Shown here piece after piece: positions 43,625-53,309 of a DNA stretch of 64,000 nt. The stretch covers positions 620,001-684,000 of the forward strand of contig NZ_JACFPL010000001.1 of assembly GCF_016102005.1 (NCBI RefSeq), given 5' to 3'. Within the stretch, counting starts at the first letter, position 1. Each line of letters starts with the position of its first letter. This DNA is from Bifidobacterium choladohabitans. GTDB lineage: Bacteria > Actinomycetota > Actinomycetes > Actinomycetales > Bifidobacteriaceae. The position numbers and the translations under genes are program-made. The notes beneath the pieces are model-generated. The model was not told where the DNA came from. It ran no database searches and saw only the letters and a list, made by a program, of their open reading frames with translations.

Positions 43625-44335
43625 CTAGCGGCAATCATCCCACTGGGGTGACGGGAAGAGAATGGGTTCCGCCTTTGTCCACAGGGCGATCATGTCGTCG
43701 TCGGGATTGGTCAGTGCCTGGATCTGCACTCCATCCATGGTGCAATAAACGGTTCTAATCAACCGGTGGAAGGCCGACCGATCCCGATAGGGCTCAGGCA
43801 GCTTCCAACGGATCCCATCCATAAAGTCGATCATCCGGGCATGGCGATTACGGTAGTACTCGTGTGCGGGATGAGCCGGATCGTGAGCCTCTACAGCCAA
43901 ATGCATGAAGAGCATGACCAGGACCATACGCTCGGCGTTCTCCTTGACCAGACGACGCAGATAACCCGGCAGCGAATAGAGGGGATGCCCCTCCCGGTCT
44001 CGACCAATGGCCAGCTCATCGCGCTCGCCGGGCTTGGACCCAAAGGTGAAGGAACCCTGGTCGTAGTAGACCTGGATGACCAGGGAGAGCAGCTCCTCGC
44101 GCGTGCGGACGTAATGACGCAGTCCCGGCAAGGTCAGACCGACGGCATCCGCAATGGCCTGCATGGAGACACCATAGGTGCCATAGTAGGCGATCATCTG
44201 GGCGGCGACCTGGGCTATCTGTCTGCGGCGTTCACCGGGGGCCATCCGCTGGCGGGCGCCAATCGGGCGGCCCGGAAGGCGTCCAACCTGATCTCCGCCC
44301 GCCCTACTGGTGGTCTTCCTATTCGCATCACTCAT
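43625..44335 (-). CDS. TetR family regulator of the arabinoside cassette
   Basis: A 236-residue TetR-type protein. The N-terminus has a basic tail, then RRQIAQVAAQMIAYYG and the recognition helix SMQAIADAVGLTLPGLRHYVRTREEL. The rest is a ligand/dimer domain with no named relative. It is divergent from the MFS and GH51 genes, so the likely operon it controls is that pair. Start at 44335 by family length; upstream ATGs (44347, 44344) lack a site. A near-palindrome TATATTTAAGATATA at 44448-44462 in the shared control region is a candidate operator. Confidence 0.8.
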   Translation of the reverse strand: MSDANRKTTSRAGGDQVGRLPGRPIGARQRMAPGERRRQIAQVAAQMIAYYGTYGVSMQAIADAVGLTLPGLRHYVRTREELLSLVIQVYYDQGSFTFGSKPGERDELAIGRDREGHPLYSLPGYLRRLVKENAERMVLVMLFMHLAVEAHDPAHPAHEYYRNRHARMIDFMDGIRWKLPEPYRDRSAFHRLIRTVYCTMDGVQIQALTNPDDDMIALWTKAEPILFPSPQWDDCR

Positions 44336-44447
44336 CAGAATCATCATACCGTTGGCCGACAGACCGTCCTAAGCCGTACATAGCCCCTTTCCCTAGACGC
44401 TCCCTTGACGGAACCGCCCACAATGACCTGCCCTCTTGCTTATTTCA

Positions 44448-44462
44448 TATATTTAAGATATA
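44448..44462. promoter_or_regulatory. Candidate TetR operator in the tetR/MFS gap
   Basis: TATAT-TTAAG-ATATA, arms of 5 bp, in the AT-rich centre of the divergent region (44336-44529). It may also hold the -10 boxes. Weak evidence; no second copy seen. Confidence 0.35.
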
Positions 44463-44529
44463 AAACAATACAGGAAGCACGGCGCTTCCCCACTGTGCAC
44501 AGACGCACCGAAAGAGAGGGAGTTGGATA

Positions 44530-45780
44530 ATGACACAAGCCGATTCAGCAGGCAGGCAAGAGCTCGGCACCGCAGCTAAAAGCCGATACTGCATTGCCTT
44601 CTTCGTTTTCAATCTGTTCTGGATGATGGCCCTGTCCATCGTCGCCTCGGTCCTGCTGCCCCAACGCCTGACCGACATCGCTCCGGGGTCCAAGGTGGCC
44701 ATATCCGGGGTCTTCAACGCCACCACGGCCCTGACCTCCCTGGTGTCCAACCTGATCGTGGGCAACCTGTCCGACAGGACCCGTTCCATCTTTGGCCGCA
44801 GAACCCCCTGGGTCGTTTCCGGCGGCCTTATAGCCGGCATCTCGCTCTTCCTCATGGGCATCATTGCCAACGTCTGGGCCATCGGCATCTTCTACTGCCT
44901 GGCCATGGTCGGCCTGAACATGATGATCTCGCCAGTGGTCGCATCCCTTTCCGACCGTGTTCCCGAGTCACAGCGGGCCACCATGTCGGCATTCATATCG
45001 GCAGGCAATCTGGTGGGCAACTCCCTGGGTACGCTGGTCGGCGCCCGTTTCATCACCATGCAGATCCCAGGCTGGATCATGTCCGGCATGGTCATGGGCG
45101 TGGCCGGACTGGTCACAGTGGTCATCTGGCCCAAGGAGCCCTCATCAAAGGACATGCCCGCCTTGAGCAGCAGCCTGCGCTCCATTCTGGAATCCTTCCG
45201 CCCGCCTCGCCATGCGCCCGACTTTTGGATGGCCTTCGTGGGACGTTCCCTGCTCCTGTTCAGTTACTACATGATCCTCAACTACCAGCTCTTCATCCTC
45301 CAGGACTACATGGGCCAGTCCGTCAAGGACTCGGCGGCCACCATGTCGACCATGTCCCTGGTGCTGATTGTGGTCTCCATGATCGCCGCCCTGGGTGCCG
45401 GCCCGGTCTCCGACAGGATCGGCCGTAGGAAGATGCCCGTGGTCATCGCCAGCCTGCTTCTGGCCCTGGGCTATGCCATGCCCTGGATCATCCACAGCCC
45501 CCTGGGCATGATCCTGTTCACCGCCATCGGCGGCTTCGGCTACGGCATGTATGGGTCGGTCGACCAGGCACTCAACGTGGATGTCCTGCCCAATGCCGAG
45601 GAGGCCGGCAAGGATCTGGGCATCCTCAACATCGCCACCACCCTGGGCCAGATGGTGGGGCCCATGGTGACATCGCTGATCGTCTCGGTGACCAAGTCCT
45701 ACCAGCTGGTTTTCCCCACCGCCATCGTCCTGGTGCTGCTGGCCTGCATCTTCATCAGCCGCATCCGCACCATCAAGTAA
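44530..45780 (+). CDS. MFS transporter, sugar-type
   Basis: A 416-residue 12-helix major facilitator. The motif A loop reads NLSDRTRSIFGRRTPWVV, close to GxxxDRxGRR, and its second-half partner reads GPVSDRIGRRKMPVV. This layout occurs in several sugar and drug carriers, including glycoside-pentoside relatives. With the GH51 gene only 12 nt downstream it likely imports arabinose oligomers or arabinofuranosides, an inference. The ATG at 44530 follows GAGGGAG by 7 nt. Confidence 0.85.
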   Translation: MTQADSAGRQELGTAAKSRYCIAFFVFNLFWMMALSIVASVLLPQRLTDIAPGSKVAISGVFNATTALTSLVSNLIVGNLSDRTRSIFGRRTPWVVSGGLIAGISLFLMGIIANVWAIGIFYCLAMVGLNMMISPVVASLSDRVPESQRATMSAFISAGNLVGNSLGTLVGARFITMQIPGWIMSGMVMGVAGLVTVVIWPKEPSSKDMPALSSSLRSILESFRPPRHAPDFWMAFVGRSLLLFSYYMILNYQLFILQDYMGQSVKDSAATMSTMSLVLIVVSMIAALGAGPVSDRIGRRKMPVVIASLLLALGYAMPWIIHSPLGMILFTAIGGFGYGMYGSVDQALNVDVLPNAEEAGKDLGILNIATTLGQMVGPMVTSLIVSVTKSYQLVFPTAIVLVLLACIFISRIRTIK

Positions 45781-45792
45781 GGAGTCCAAACA

Positions 45793-47316
45793 GTGAGCAT
45801 CCACATCGACCCGCGCCTGACTACCGGCACCATCAGCCCCTACCTGCACGGCCAGTTCATCGAATTCCTCGGCGAGTGCATCGATCAGGGACTATGGGTG
45901 GGAACGGATTCCTCCATTCCCAACACCGACGGCATCCGCACGGACGCCCTCAAGGCCCTGAAAGCACTGAAGCCTCCCCTGTTGCGCTGGCCCGGCGGCT
46001 GCTATGCCGACACCTACCACTGGCGTCAGGGGGTCGGGCCACGCGATCAGCGTCCGGTGGGGTACAACGAGAACTTCGGCACCTACCAACCCGACGGACA
46101 CGGCTTCGGCACCGACGAATTCCTCAGACTGTGCCAGGCCGTTGGCGCCGAACCCTGGATCAACGTGAACATGTTGAGCGGATCCGTGGCCGAGATGCGC
46201 GACTGGATGGAGTACTGCAACCGTCCATCGGGCACGGCCATGTCAGCCATGCGGGCCGCCAACGGCCACCCCTCCCCCTATGGCGTGAAGTTCTGGGGTC
46301 TGGGCAACGAGCCCTGGGCCGGCGGGGGGACGATGACCCCGTCCATGTACGCGGACCGCTATCGGATGTTCGCCTCGGCCATGCCCACCTTCGCCGAGAA
46401 CGGGGACCAGCCCCCGATGATCCGGCCCATCGCCTGCGGCCCGGACGGCAACAAGCCCATGGAACGGGTGCGCTGGACCAGGGATTTCTTCCAGGCTTTG
46501 GCCCAGTACCGCCAGCCGCCCATCGCCGCCTACGACCTGCACTTCTACAACTGGAACATCGACCATCCCGACGACACTTCCACCCGGTTTGATCAGGACG
46601 GCTGGGATCGGGTGATTCAAGGCGCCCTCGAACTTGGTGAGGTGATCGACCAGCAGTGGAATCTGATGCAGGCCTGTCTGGCCACCATGCCCCACCCTGA
46701 GAGCACCATGGATTCCAGGCTGACAAAGGTCGATCTGGTCATGGGCGAATGGGGCAACTGGCATGGCGATGCCTTCACGGCTCGTCCGGCGCTCCGGCAG
46801 CAGGTGACCATGCGCGACGCGGTCACCTCGGCCCTGACGCTGGATATCCTCCAATCCAGGTGCGACAAGGTGTCCATGGCCTGCAATGCCCAGACCCTGA
46901 ACGTCCTCAACTCGCTGATCCTGACCGAGGACGACGCCACCATCCTGACCCCCAACTACGACGTCTTCATGATGTACCGGTGCCACCAGGGGGCCCGCGC
47001 GATACAGAGCCTGCCGGAGGCCGACAACCCTTCCCTGCACGTCTTTGCCTCGGTCAAGGACGGACACATCATGGTGGATCTGGTCAACGCCGACATGGCC
47101 TCGGCCGCCGAAGCGACATTGACCCTGCCCGAGCCTGTGCGTCCTGCGGGCATGCAAAGCCTTTCAACGCAGGATCCACATGCCTGCAACACCCGATCCG
47201 ACCCGAACCAGGTCAGGGCCCGCCAGGCCGATGTCTCGGACATCCCCGAAGGACGTGAAATTACAGTCCGCCTGGATCCGGCCTCAGTGAATGTGCTTGA
47301 CCTGGCCATGGTCTGA
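45793..47316 (+). CDS. abfA: GH51 alpha-L-arabinofuranosidase
   Basis: A 507-residue glycoside hydrolase family 51 enzyme that removes terminal alpha-L-arabinofuranose from arabinan, arabinoxylan or arabinogalactan oligomers. Seen: YLHGQFIEFLGECI at the start of the barrel, RWPGGCYADTYHW, and the acid/base GLGNEPW (Glu173) and nucleophile VMGEWG (Glu319). The C-terminal beta domain follows from about 390. No signal peptide, so it works inside the cell on sugars brought in by its operon partner. The GTG start at 45793 follows AAGGAG by 8 nt. A strong hairpin lies about 80 bp past the stop. Confidence 0.95.
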   Translation: MSIHIDPRLTTGTISPYLHGQFIEFLGECIDQGLWVGTDSSIPNTDGIRTDALKALKALKPPLLRWPGGCYADTYHWRQGVGPRDQRPVGYNENFGTYQPDGHGFGTDEFLRLCQAVGAEPWINVNMLSGSVAEMRDWMEYCNRPSGTAMSAMRAANGHPSPYGVKFWGLGNEPWAGGGTMTPSMYADRYRMFASAMPTFAENGDQPPMIRPIACGPDGNKPMERVRWTRDFFQALAQYRQPPIAAYDLHFYNWNIDHPDDTSTRFDQDGWDRVIQGALELGEVIDQQWNLMQACLATMPHPESTMDSRLTKVDLVMGEWGNWHGDAFTARPALRQQVTMRDAVTSALTLDILQSRCDKVSMACNAQTLNVLNSLILTEDDATILTPNYDVFMMYRCHQGARAIQSLPEADNPSLHVFASVKDGHIMVDLVNADMASAAEATLTLPEPVRPAGMQSLSTQDPHACNTRSDPNQVRARQADVSDIPEGREITVRLDPASVNVLDLAMV

Positions 47317-47398
47317 GGGTCAACAGCAGCAATCGGCTGGGTTGGGCACCATGCCTGCAATCCGCCGATTCAAATCTACAAACCAACCATATAAACAG

Positions 47399-47436
47399 CA
47401 TGTGGCCGGTCCCTCCTTCGGGGGATCGGCCACATG
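47399..47436. terminator. Bidirectional stem-loop terminator
   Basis: CATGTGGCCG (47399-47408) pairs with CGGCCACATG (47427-47436); the loop contains a second stem. It lies between the convergent abfA and ino1 genes. Confidence 0.8.
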
Positions 47437-47475
47437 TCCATATCAGATGCCCGATGGCAACTGGCGGAGTTCTAC

Positions 47476-48618
47476 TCAGGCGTGCCAGACGTCCTTGCCG
47501 TTCTCCTTGGCGGCCTTGACATCGGCATCCAGGGCGCTCTCGTCGCCCTCCACCTTGCCGGCGATGTAATCCTCGACCAGCTGACGGGCCTCGTTGTCCT
47601 CATGCTGGACAGCGGGGGACTTCATGAAGTAGGAGCTAGGTGCCAGCACCGGACCCGCCAGATGGCGGTCCAGGGCTATCTTGGCGGCGCGTAGGGCATC
47701 GATGACGATGCCGGCCGAGTTGGGCGAATCCCAGACCTCAAGCTTGTACTCCAGATTCAGCGGGACGTCACCGAAGGTGGTGCCCTCCAGACGCACGAAG
47801 GCGAACTTGCGGTCATCCAGCCAGGCCACGTAGTCGGAAGGACCGATGTGGACGTTGTGGGGATCCATGTCGTGAGGGACGATGGAGGTGACTGCACGGG
47901 TCTTGGAAACCTTCTTGGACTCCAGGCGAGTGCGCTGCAGCATGTTCATGAAGTCCATGTTGCCGCCCACGTTCAGCTGATAGGTGCGGTCCAGGCGCAC
48001 GCCGCGGTCCTCGAAGAGGCGGGCCATGACCCTGTGGGTGATGGTTGCGCCAACCTGGCTCTTGATGTCATCACCTACGATGGGCAGACCTGCATCGCGG
48101 AACTTCTGGGCCCATTCGGGGTCGGAGGCGATGAAGACAGGCAGGCAGTTGACGAAGGCACACCCGGCCTCGATGGCGGCGGTGGCGTAGGCCTTGTCGG
48201 CCTGCTCAGAGCCGACGGGCAGGTAGGAGACCAGCACATCGACCTTCTTGTCGCGCAGGACCTGGGCCACATCCACGGGCTCGGCATCCGACTCGGTGAT
48301 CATCTTCTTGTAGTACTCGCCCAGCCCGTCGCCGGTCGGCCCGCGCAGGACCTCCACGCCCTTGTTGGGAACGTCGCAGAACTTGTAGGTGTTGTTTTGC
48401 GAGGCGAAGATGGCCTCGCTCAGGTCCTTGCCGACCTTGAGTGAATCCACATCGAAGGCGGTCACGAACTCCACGTCACGAATGCGGTAGCCGCCGAAAT
48501 TGGCGTGCATGATGCCCGGGATCTTGTCATCATCCTTGGCGTCCTTATAATATTCGACTCCCTGTACCAGCGAGGAAGCGCAGTTGCCCACGCCCGCTAT
48601 AGCTACACGGATGCTCAT
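47476..48618 (-). CDS. ino1: Inositol-3-phosphate synthase
   Basis: Ino1 turns glucose 6-phosphate into 1D-myo-inositol 3-phosphate with NAD, the first step to inositol lipids. The 380-residue product begins [22 protein letters not shown] (dinucleotide fold), followed by [18 protein letters not shown] and [19 protein letters not shown]. The active-site region [19 protein letters not shown] and [12 protein letters not shown], with [13 protein letters not shown], holds the conserved lysines. It matches the actinobacterial Ino1 length. It diverges from the bifunctional PBP gene 172 bp away; this pairing occurs in related genomes. Confidence 0.95.
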   Translation of the reverse strand: MSIRVAIAGVGNCASSLVQGVEYYKDAKDDDKIPGIMHANFGGYRIRDVEFVTAFDVDSLKVGKDLSEAIFASQNNTYKFCDVPNKGVEVLRGPTGDGLGEYYKKMITESDAEPVDVAQVLRDKKVDVLVSYLPVGSEQADKAYATAAIEAGCAFVNCLPVFIASDPEWAQKFRDAGLPIVGDDIKSQVGATITHRVMARLFEDRGVRLDRTYQLNVGGNMDFMNMLQRTRLESKKVSKTRAVTSIVPHDMDPHNVHIGPSDYVAWLDDRKFAFVRLEGTTFGDVPLNLEYKLEVWDSPNSAGIVIDALRAAKIALDRHLAGPVLAPSSYFMKSPAVQHEDNEARQLVEDYIAGKVEGDESALDADVKAAKENGKDVWHA

Positions 48619-48733
48619 ACAAACTCCTCTGATTTACTGAGTTATTCCAACCTAAGCATACCTTCTCCCTGTAGATAGGATGGTGGAATGGGCAGTACAG
48701 ACCGCCAAGGATGGCGCAAACGTACGAAAATGA

Positions 48734-48743
48734 TGAACGTTCA
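48734..48743. promoter_or_regulatory. Perfect palindrome in the ino1/PBP gap
   Basis: TGAACGTTCA lies 47 bp before the PBP start and about 115 bp before the ino1 start. It may be an operator; no partner copy was found. Rest of the 171-bp gap is gene-free. Confidence 0.3.
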
Positions 48744-48789
48744 GCCTTAGGTCGAACAGTTTTCAGCCCCGCCGGTTAGCGTGGTTGGC

Positions 48790-51036
48790 ATGGCCAATCA
48801 GACTCGTTCAGTCAGTTCGACCTCGCCCACACGCAGGACCCGGTCCGAAGCGCGCGGCAGCAGGAATCGTGCCGACAGGCTCACCTCGCGGCATGCCGAC
48901 CGGAATCCCCGGGGCGGCGGACCACGTCGCAGACGGCCCCACAAGTCGCATCGCGTGCTTAAGTGGACCCTGGCCCTGCTGGGACTGGTGCTGGTCGCCG
49001 GGGCGGCGGCCTTCGCATACCTGTATCTGACCACTGAAATCATCCCGCCTGAGAAGCAGGCCCTGGCACAGAAGACCACGGTCTACTATGCGGACGGCAC
49101 CACCCCCATCGGAACCTATGCCAACCAGAACCGGGAGATCATCGACTGCTCGGTCCTGCCCAAGTATGTGGGCAACGCGGTCGTCGCCTCGGAGAACCGC
49201 ACCTTCTACAAGGACAACGGCATCGACCTGAAAGGCATCAGCCGAGCGCTCTTCAACAACGTGACCAAAGGCACCCGTCAGGGCGGATCCACCATCACCC
49301 AGCAGTATGCCGAGCGCTACTATCTGGGCGAGACCACCACCTACAAGGGCAAGCTGCGCGAGGCCATTCTCTCCTTGAAGATTTCCAGGACAGAGGATAA
49401 GGACACCGTCCTGTGCAACTACCTGAACACCATCTACTTCGGCCGTGGCGCTTACGGGATCCAGGCCGCCGCCCAAAACTACTTCGGCAAGGACGCCAAG
49501 GACCTGACCATGCCTGAGTCAGCCATGCTGGCTGGCATCATCCCCGCCCCGGCCTCCTGGGACCCGGCGGTCAACCCCAAGCAGGCCGAGTCGCGCTTCC
49601 GCCGCGTGCTGGCCATCATGGAGGAGGACCACTACATCAGCCATCAGGACCGGGCCAGCGCCCAAATGCCGCAGACCATCAAATACATGCCGCAGAACGT
49701 CTACCAGGGACCCAACGGCTACCTGCTGCGCATGGTCCGCAACGAGCTGTCCTCCGGCAAAAAGGCCCCCTTCACTGCGGACGACCTGGATACAGGCGGC
49801 TACCGGATCATCACCACCATACAAAAGGACAAACAGGATCTGATGTTCCAGGTGGCCAGTCCGTCCACAGGCAACAAGCATCTGCCGCCCACCCTGCAGA
49901 TCGGAGGGCTCTCGGTCGAACCCAAGACCGGGGCCATCATCTCCCTGTACGCCGGTGACGACTACCTGACCCACCAGCTCAACAACGTGGATCAGGCGAC
50001 CTTCCAGGTGGGTTCGACCATGAAGGCCTACACACTCCTGGGCGCCATCCAGGACGGGGTCAGCCTGAACACGGTCTTCAACGGCAATTCACCGCGTACC
50101 TTCTCCAGCGTGGGCAAGTCCGTCGCCAACGCCGGTAATGTCAGCTACGGGTACATCAACCTCTACTCGGCATTCGCCAATTCGGTCAACACGGTCTTCA
50201 TGGACTTGGGCGAGCACGTGACCTCGCAAAAGGTTGCCCAAGTGGCCCACACAGCCGGCATCACCGGGAAAATCGACGATACGACCACCTTCGACACCCT
50301 GGGTGTGGACGCTCTCTCGGTCTATGACGTGACCCAGGGTTACGCCACTCTGGCCAACGGGGGGCAACGACCCAAACTGCACCTGGTCGCTCAGGTCAAG
50401 GACGCCAAGGATCAGGAGCTCTACACGGCCGCAATCCAGTCTGATCAGGTCTTCAACGCCGATCAGGTGGCTCTGCTGCAGAAGGCCATGACCACCACGG
50501 TCCAGCGTGGCACTGCGTCCTATGCCCGTTCCCTGGGGAGGCCCATCGCCGGCAAGACCGGCACGGCCAATGACCAGACCGCCATCTCCTTCATCGGATT
50601 CACCCCCTCGCTCCTGACCACCTTCGCCGTCTGGAACCAGGGGCAGGACGGCGGGGCCCTGAAGGTGCCGGATCGCTATCACGACGACTTCTATGCGGTC
50701 CAGCTCTTCACCCAATACATGAAGTCGGCCCTGGGCAACAGTCCGGTGGAGCGTTTCCCGGATGCAGAGGACCACGGCAAGGTCGGTGGCCCGGAAGGCA
50801 ATTGGGGCACCGGATCCAGGCAGAGCAGCTCGTCCACGCGCAACCGTGAATACTCATACGCCCCCCAGCAGCGCTCCCAGCGCCAGAACTCCGAGCAGGG
50901 GCAGTCCGGATCCGGCAGTGGTTCAGGCGCTGGCGCTGGAGGTGGAACGGAGAACGAAGACAACAGCGGCAGCAATGAGGGCGGCAACGAAGGCAGCACT
51001 CAGGGCAACTCAGGGACCGAGTCAACCCAGGAGTAA
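48790..51036 (+). CDS. Bifunctional penicillin-binding protein (class A)
   Basis: A 748-residue peptidoglycan synthase. A basic N-terminus of about 55 residues precedes one membrane helix (TLALLGLVLVAGAAAFAYLY). The GT51 domain carries NAVVASENRTFYKDNGID (catalytic Glu in ASEN), KGTRQGGSTITQQYAERYYL, and NYLNTIYFGRGAYGIQAAA. The transpeptidase has SxxK as VGSTMKAY, SxN as ANSVN and KTG as AGKTGTA. The last 100 residues are low-complexity Gly/Ser/Gln/Glu, likely external. The ATG at 48790 is chosen; a GTG at 48781 is in phase. Acts at the outer face of the membrane. Confidence 0.94.
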   Translation: MANQTRSVSSTSPTRRTRSEARGSRNRADRLTSRHADRNPRGGGPRRRRPHKSHRVLKWTLALLGLVLVAGAAAFAYLYLTTEIIPPEKQALAQKTTVYYADGTTPIGTYANQNREIIDCSVLPKYVGNAVVASENRTFYKDNGIDLKGISRALFNNVTKGTRQGGSTITQQYAERYYLGETTTYKGKLREAILSLKISRTEDKDTVLCNYLNTIYFGRGAYGIQAAAQNYFGKDAKDLTMPESAMLAGIIPAPASWDPAVNPKQAESRFRRVLAIMEEDHYISHQDRASAQMPQTIKYMPQNVYQGPNGYLLRMVRNELSSGKKAPFTADDLDTGGYRIITTIQKDKQDLMFQVASPSTGNKHLPPTLQIGGLSVEPKTGAIISLYAGDDYLTHQLNNVDQATFQVGSTMKAYTLLGAIQDGVSLNTVFNGNSPRTFSSVGKSVANAGNVSYGYINLYSAFANSVNTVFMDLGEHVTSQKVAQVAHTAGITGKIDDTTTFDTLGVDALSVYDVTQGYATLANGGQRPKLHLVAQVKDAKDQELYTAAIQSDQVFNADQVALLQKAMTTTVQRGTASYARSLGRPIAGKTGTANDQTAISFIGFTPSLLTTFAVWNQGQDGGALKVPDRYHDDFYAVQLFTQYMKSALGNSPVERFPDAEDHGKVGGPEGNWGTGSRQSSSSTRNREYSYAPQQRSQRQNSEQGQSGSGSGSGAGAGGGTENEDNSGSNEGGNEGSTQGNSGTESTQE

Positions 51037-51068
51037 ACCAGCCAGCGGTATACCAGTTCAGACAATGT

Positions 51069-51106
51069 GGTCCGACCCGGGCGTAGCTGTGCGTCCGGAT
51101 CGGACC
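51069..51106. terminator. Bidirectional stem-loop terminator
   Basis: GGTCCGA (51069-51075) pairs with TCGGACC (51100-51106), with a GC-rich inner part, between the convergent PBP and leuA stops. Confidence 0.55.
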
Positions 51107-51135
51107 TGAATGACGGGTATTGGATTTTCTGGCCC

Positions 51136-53046
51136 TCAGCCGCGCTGGAAGCGGTTGAGCGCCGAGATGATGGCCTTGAGGGAGCTGGTGGAGATGGACG
51201 AGTCGATGCCCACACCCCAGATCACCCGGGACCTGGCCGGTTCGCCCACCTGGCATTCCACGTAGGAAGCCGCCAGAGCATCCGTGCCGGCGGTCATGGC
51301 GTGCTCGGCGTAATCCAGGACCGAGACGGTCTGGTCCAGGGACTTGAGTGCATCCAGGAAGGCCGCAATAGGACCGTTCCCATGTCCCTGAACACGACGA
51401 CGCTCCTCGGGATCGCCCGGGGCAAGCCCACGGTCCAGCAGGGTGGCATCCAGGACTGTGTCGGAACCGTCCTCGCCGGAGGTGACTGCCACATTCAGCA
51501 GCTTGAAGCGGCCCCACTGCTGCAGGGTCTCGTCGCGCTGGTCGGCCATGGACTCGCCGCCGACCACGCTCCCGCCGGCCTCCACGGGCAGGTACTCGTC
51601 CTTGAAGAGCCGCCAGATGTCGGCATCCTTGACCTCGCGCTTGGTCCTGTCAGCATAGCTTTGGACCAGCCGCTCGAACTCCACCTGGAGGCGCTTGGGC
51701 AGATCCAGATGATGGTTGGCCTTGAGCAGGTAGGCCATGCCGCCCTTGCCCGACTGGGAGTTGACCCGGATGATGGCCTCGTAGTTGCCGCCCACATCCT
51801 TGGGATCGATGGGCAGGTAGGGCACCAGCCAGAGGAAGTCGTCGGGGTTGGCGTTGGCGCGCAGTGCCGCCTGCTGCCGGGCATCCAGGCCCTTCTTAAT
51901 GGCATCCTGGTGGGAGCCGGAGAAGGCTGTGAAGACGAAGTTGCCGACGTAGGGGTGCCGCTCGGAGACGGCGATCTGATTGCAGTACTCCACCGTCCGA
52001 CGGATGCCGGGCATGTCGGAGAAGTCCAGCTGGGGGTCGATCCCCTGGACCAGCAGGTTCAGCCCCACTGTGCAAATGTCGACGTTGCCGGTGCGCTCGC
52101 CATTGCCCAGCAGACAGCCCTCCACCCGGTCGGCCCCGGCCAGCAGGCTGAGCTCGGTGGCAGCCACAGCCATGCCCTCGTCGTTGTGGGGGTGCAGGGA
52201 GAGCACCACCGCATCCCGGTCCTTGAGATTGGTGGATATATACTCCACCTCGTCGGCGAAGACGTTGGGGGTGGTCATCTCCACGGTGTTGGGCAGGTTG
52301 ATGATCATGGGGTGCTCCGGCGTGGGCCGGATCACGTCGATGACCGCGTTGCAGACCTCCAGGGAATACTCCGGCTCTGCGCCGGAGAAGGACTCGGGCG
52401 AATACTCATAGGAAAGATCAGTGCCCCCGGCATCAGCCTCCAGGGAGCGGCAGAGTTCGGCGGCGTCGGTGGCCAGCTTCTTGATCCCGGCCTTGTCCTT
52501 GTGGAAGACGACCTCCCGCTGCAGGACCGAGACCGAGTTGTAGAAGTGGACCACGGCCCGCTTGGCCCCACGCAGGGCTTCATAGGTGCGGCGAATCAGG
52601 TGCTCGCGGGCCTGGGTCAGGACCACGATGGTCACGTCGTCGGGAATCAGCTCGCGCTCGATCAGGAGGCGGATGAAGTCGTAATCGGTCTCGGAGGCCG
52701 AGGGGAAGCCCACTTCGATCTCCTTGAAGCCCATGGAGATCAGCAGATTCCAGAATCTCAGCTTACGCTCGGAATCCATGGGGTCGACCAGGGCCTGGTT
52801 GCCGTCGCGAAGATCGACCGAACACCAACGGGGCGCCCGCTTCAGGGTCTTGCCCGGCCAGGTGCGCTGCGGATAGTCAAAGGGGACCTGCTTGTTGTAG
52901 GCCACATATTTGTTGTAGGGCATGGCACTGGGCTTCTGCGGCGAACCCACGAACCTGGGGGGAGGCAGCAGCAGGTCGTTGTTCCCTCCATTGGATGCCG
53001 CGGCCTGGGCCGCAAGATCAAACACGGATGCACGATCCTGATCCAT
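51136..53046 (-). CDS. leuA: 2-isopropylmalate synthase
   Basis: LeuA condenses 2-oxoisovalerate with acetyl-CoA, the first step to leucine. The 636-residue product is of the longer actinobacterial class (as in Mycobacterium). The HMGL barrel has SVDLRDGNQALVDPMD (Asp ligand), FKEIEVGFPSASETDYDF, YEYSPESFSGAEPEYSLEVC and SLHPHNDEGMAVAATELS, whose HxH binds the metal. The C-terminal regulatory domain (about 500-630) includes VTSGEDGSDTVLDATLL and GNGPIAAFLDAL and binds leucine for feedback. GGAGGAG is next to the start. Confidence 0.95.
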   Translation of the reverse strand: MDQDRASVFDLAAQAAASNGGNNDLLLPPPRFVGSPQKPSAMPYNKYVAYNKQVPFDYPQRTWPGKTLKRAPRWCSVDLRDGNQALVDPMDSERKLRFWNLLISMGFKEIEVGFPSASETDYDFIRLLIERELIPDDVTIVVLTQAREHLIRRTYEALRGAKRAVVHFYNSVSVLQREVVFHKDKAGIKKLATDAAELCRSLEADAGGTDLSYEYSPESFSGAEPEYSLEVCNAVIDVIRPTPEHPMIINLPNTVEMTTPNVFADEVEYISTNLKDRDAVVLSLHPHNDEGMAVAATELSLLAGADRVEGCLLGNGERTGNVDICTVGLNLLVQGIDPQLDFSDMPGIRRTVEYCNQIAVSERHPYVGNFVFTAFSGSHQDAIKKGLDARQQAALRANANPDDFLWLVPYLPIDPKDVGGNYEAIIRVNSQSGKGGMAYLLKANHHLDLPKRLQVEFERLVQSYADRTKREVKDADIWRLFKDEYLPVEAGGSVVGGESMADQRDETLQQWGRFKLLNVAVTSGEDGSDTVLDATLLDRGLAPGDPEERRRVQGHGNGPIAAFLDALKSLDQTVSVLDYAEHAMTAGTDALAASYVECQVGEPARSRVIWGVGIDSSISTSSLKAIISALNRFQRG

Positions 53047-53309
53047 CTCTCCTCCTTCTTTCGTTCGTCGGAAACCACAATGTCACCCGGCCATGGGTGT
53101 TCGGGCAGACCAAAACCGTGCCGGGGGTGCCATTATTTTACCGGAGGAGAGCCGGGACATGCGGTCCGGGTCCGCATTCCGACGCAGGGGAAGGCGAGCG
53201 CACAGAGCCTGGCATAATTCGCAAGGTTGCCAAGGGTGCGAACACTACACAATGCAAGCACTGACAGAGTGCTCACTGCATAGGATTCATAAGATTCGGT
53301 GGAAGAGAT
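53047..53309. other. leuA upstream region
   Basis: A 263-bp gap. AGCACT-GACAG-AGTGCT (53257-53273) is a 6-bp inverted repeat that could be an operator or the base of a small hairpin. No run of leucine codons typical of an attenuator peptide was found on the minus strand, and no T-box or riboswitch signature. Confidence 0.4.

Noticed and set aside
53047-53309. Leucine attenuator or T-box before leuA
   Set aside because: No short peptide rich in Leu codons and no T-box sequence on the minus strand; only a short inverted repeat.
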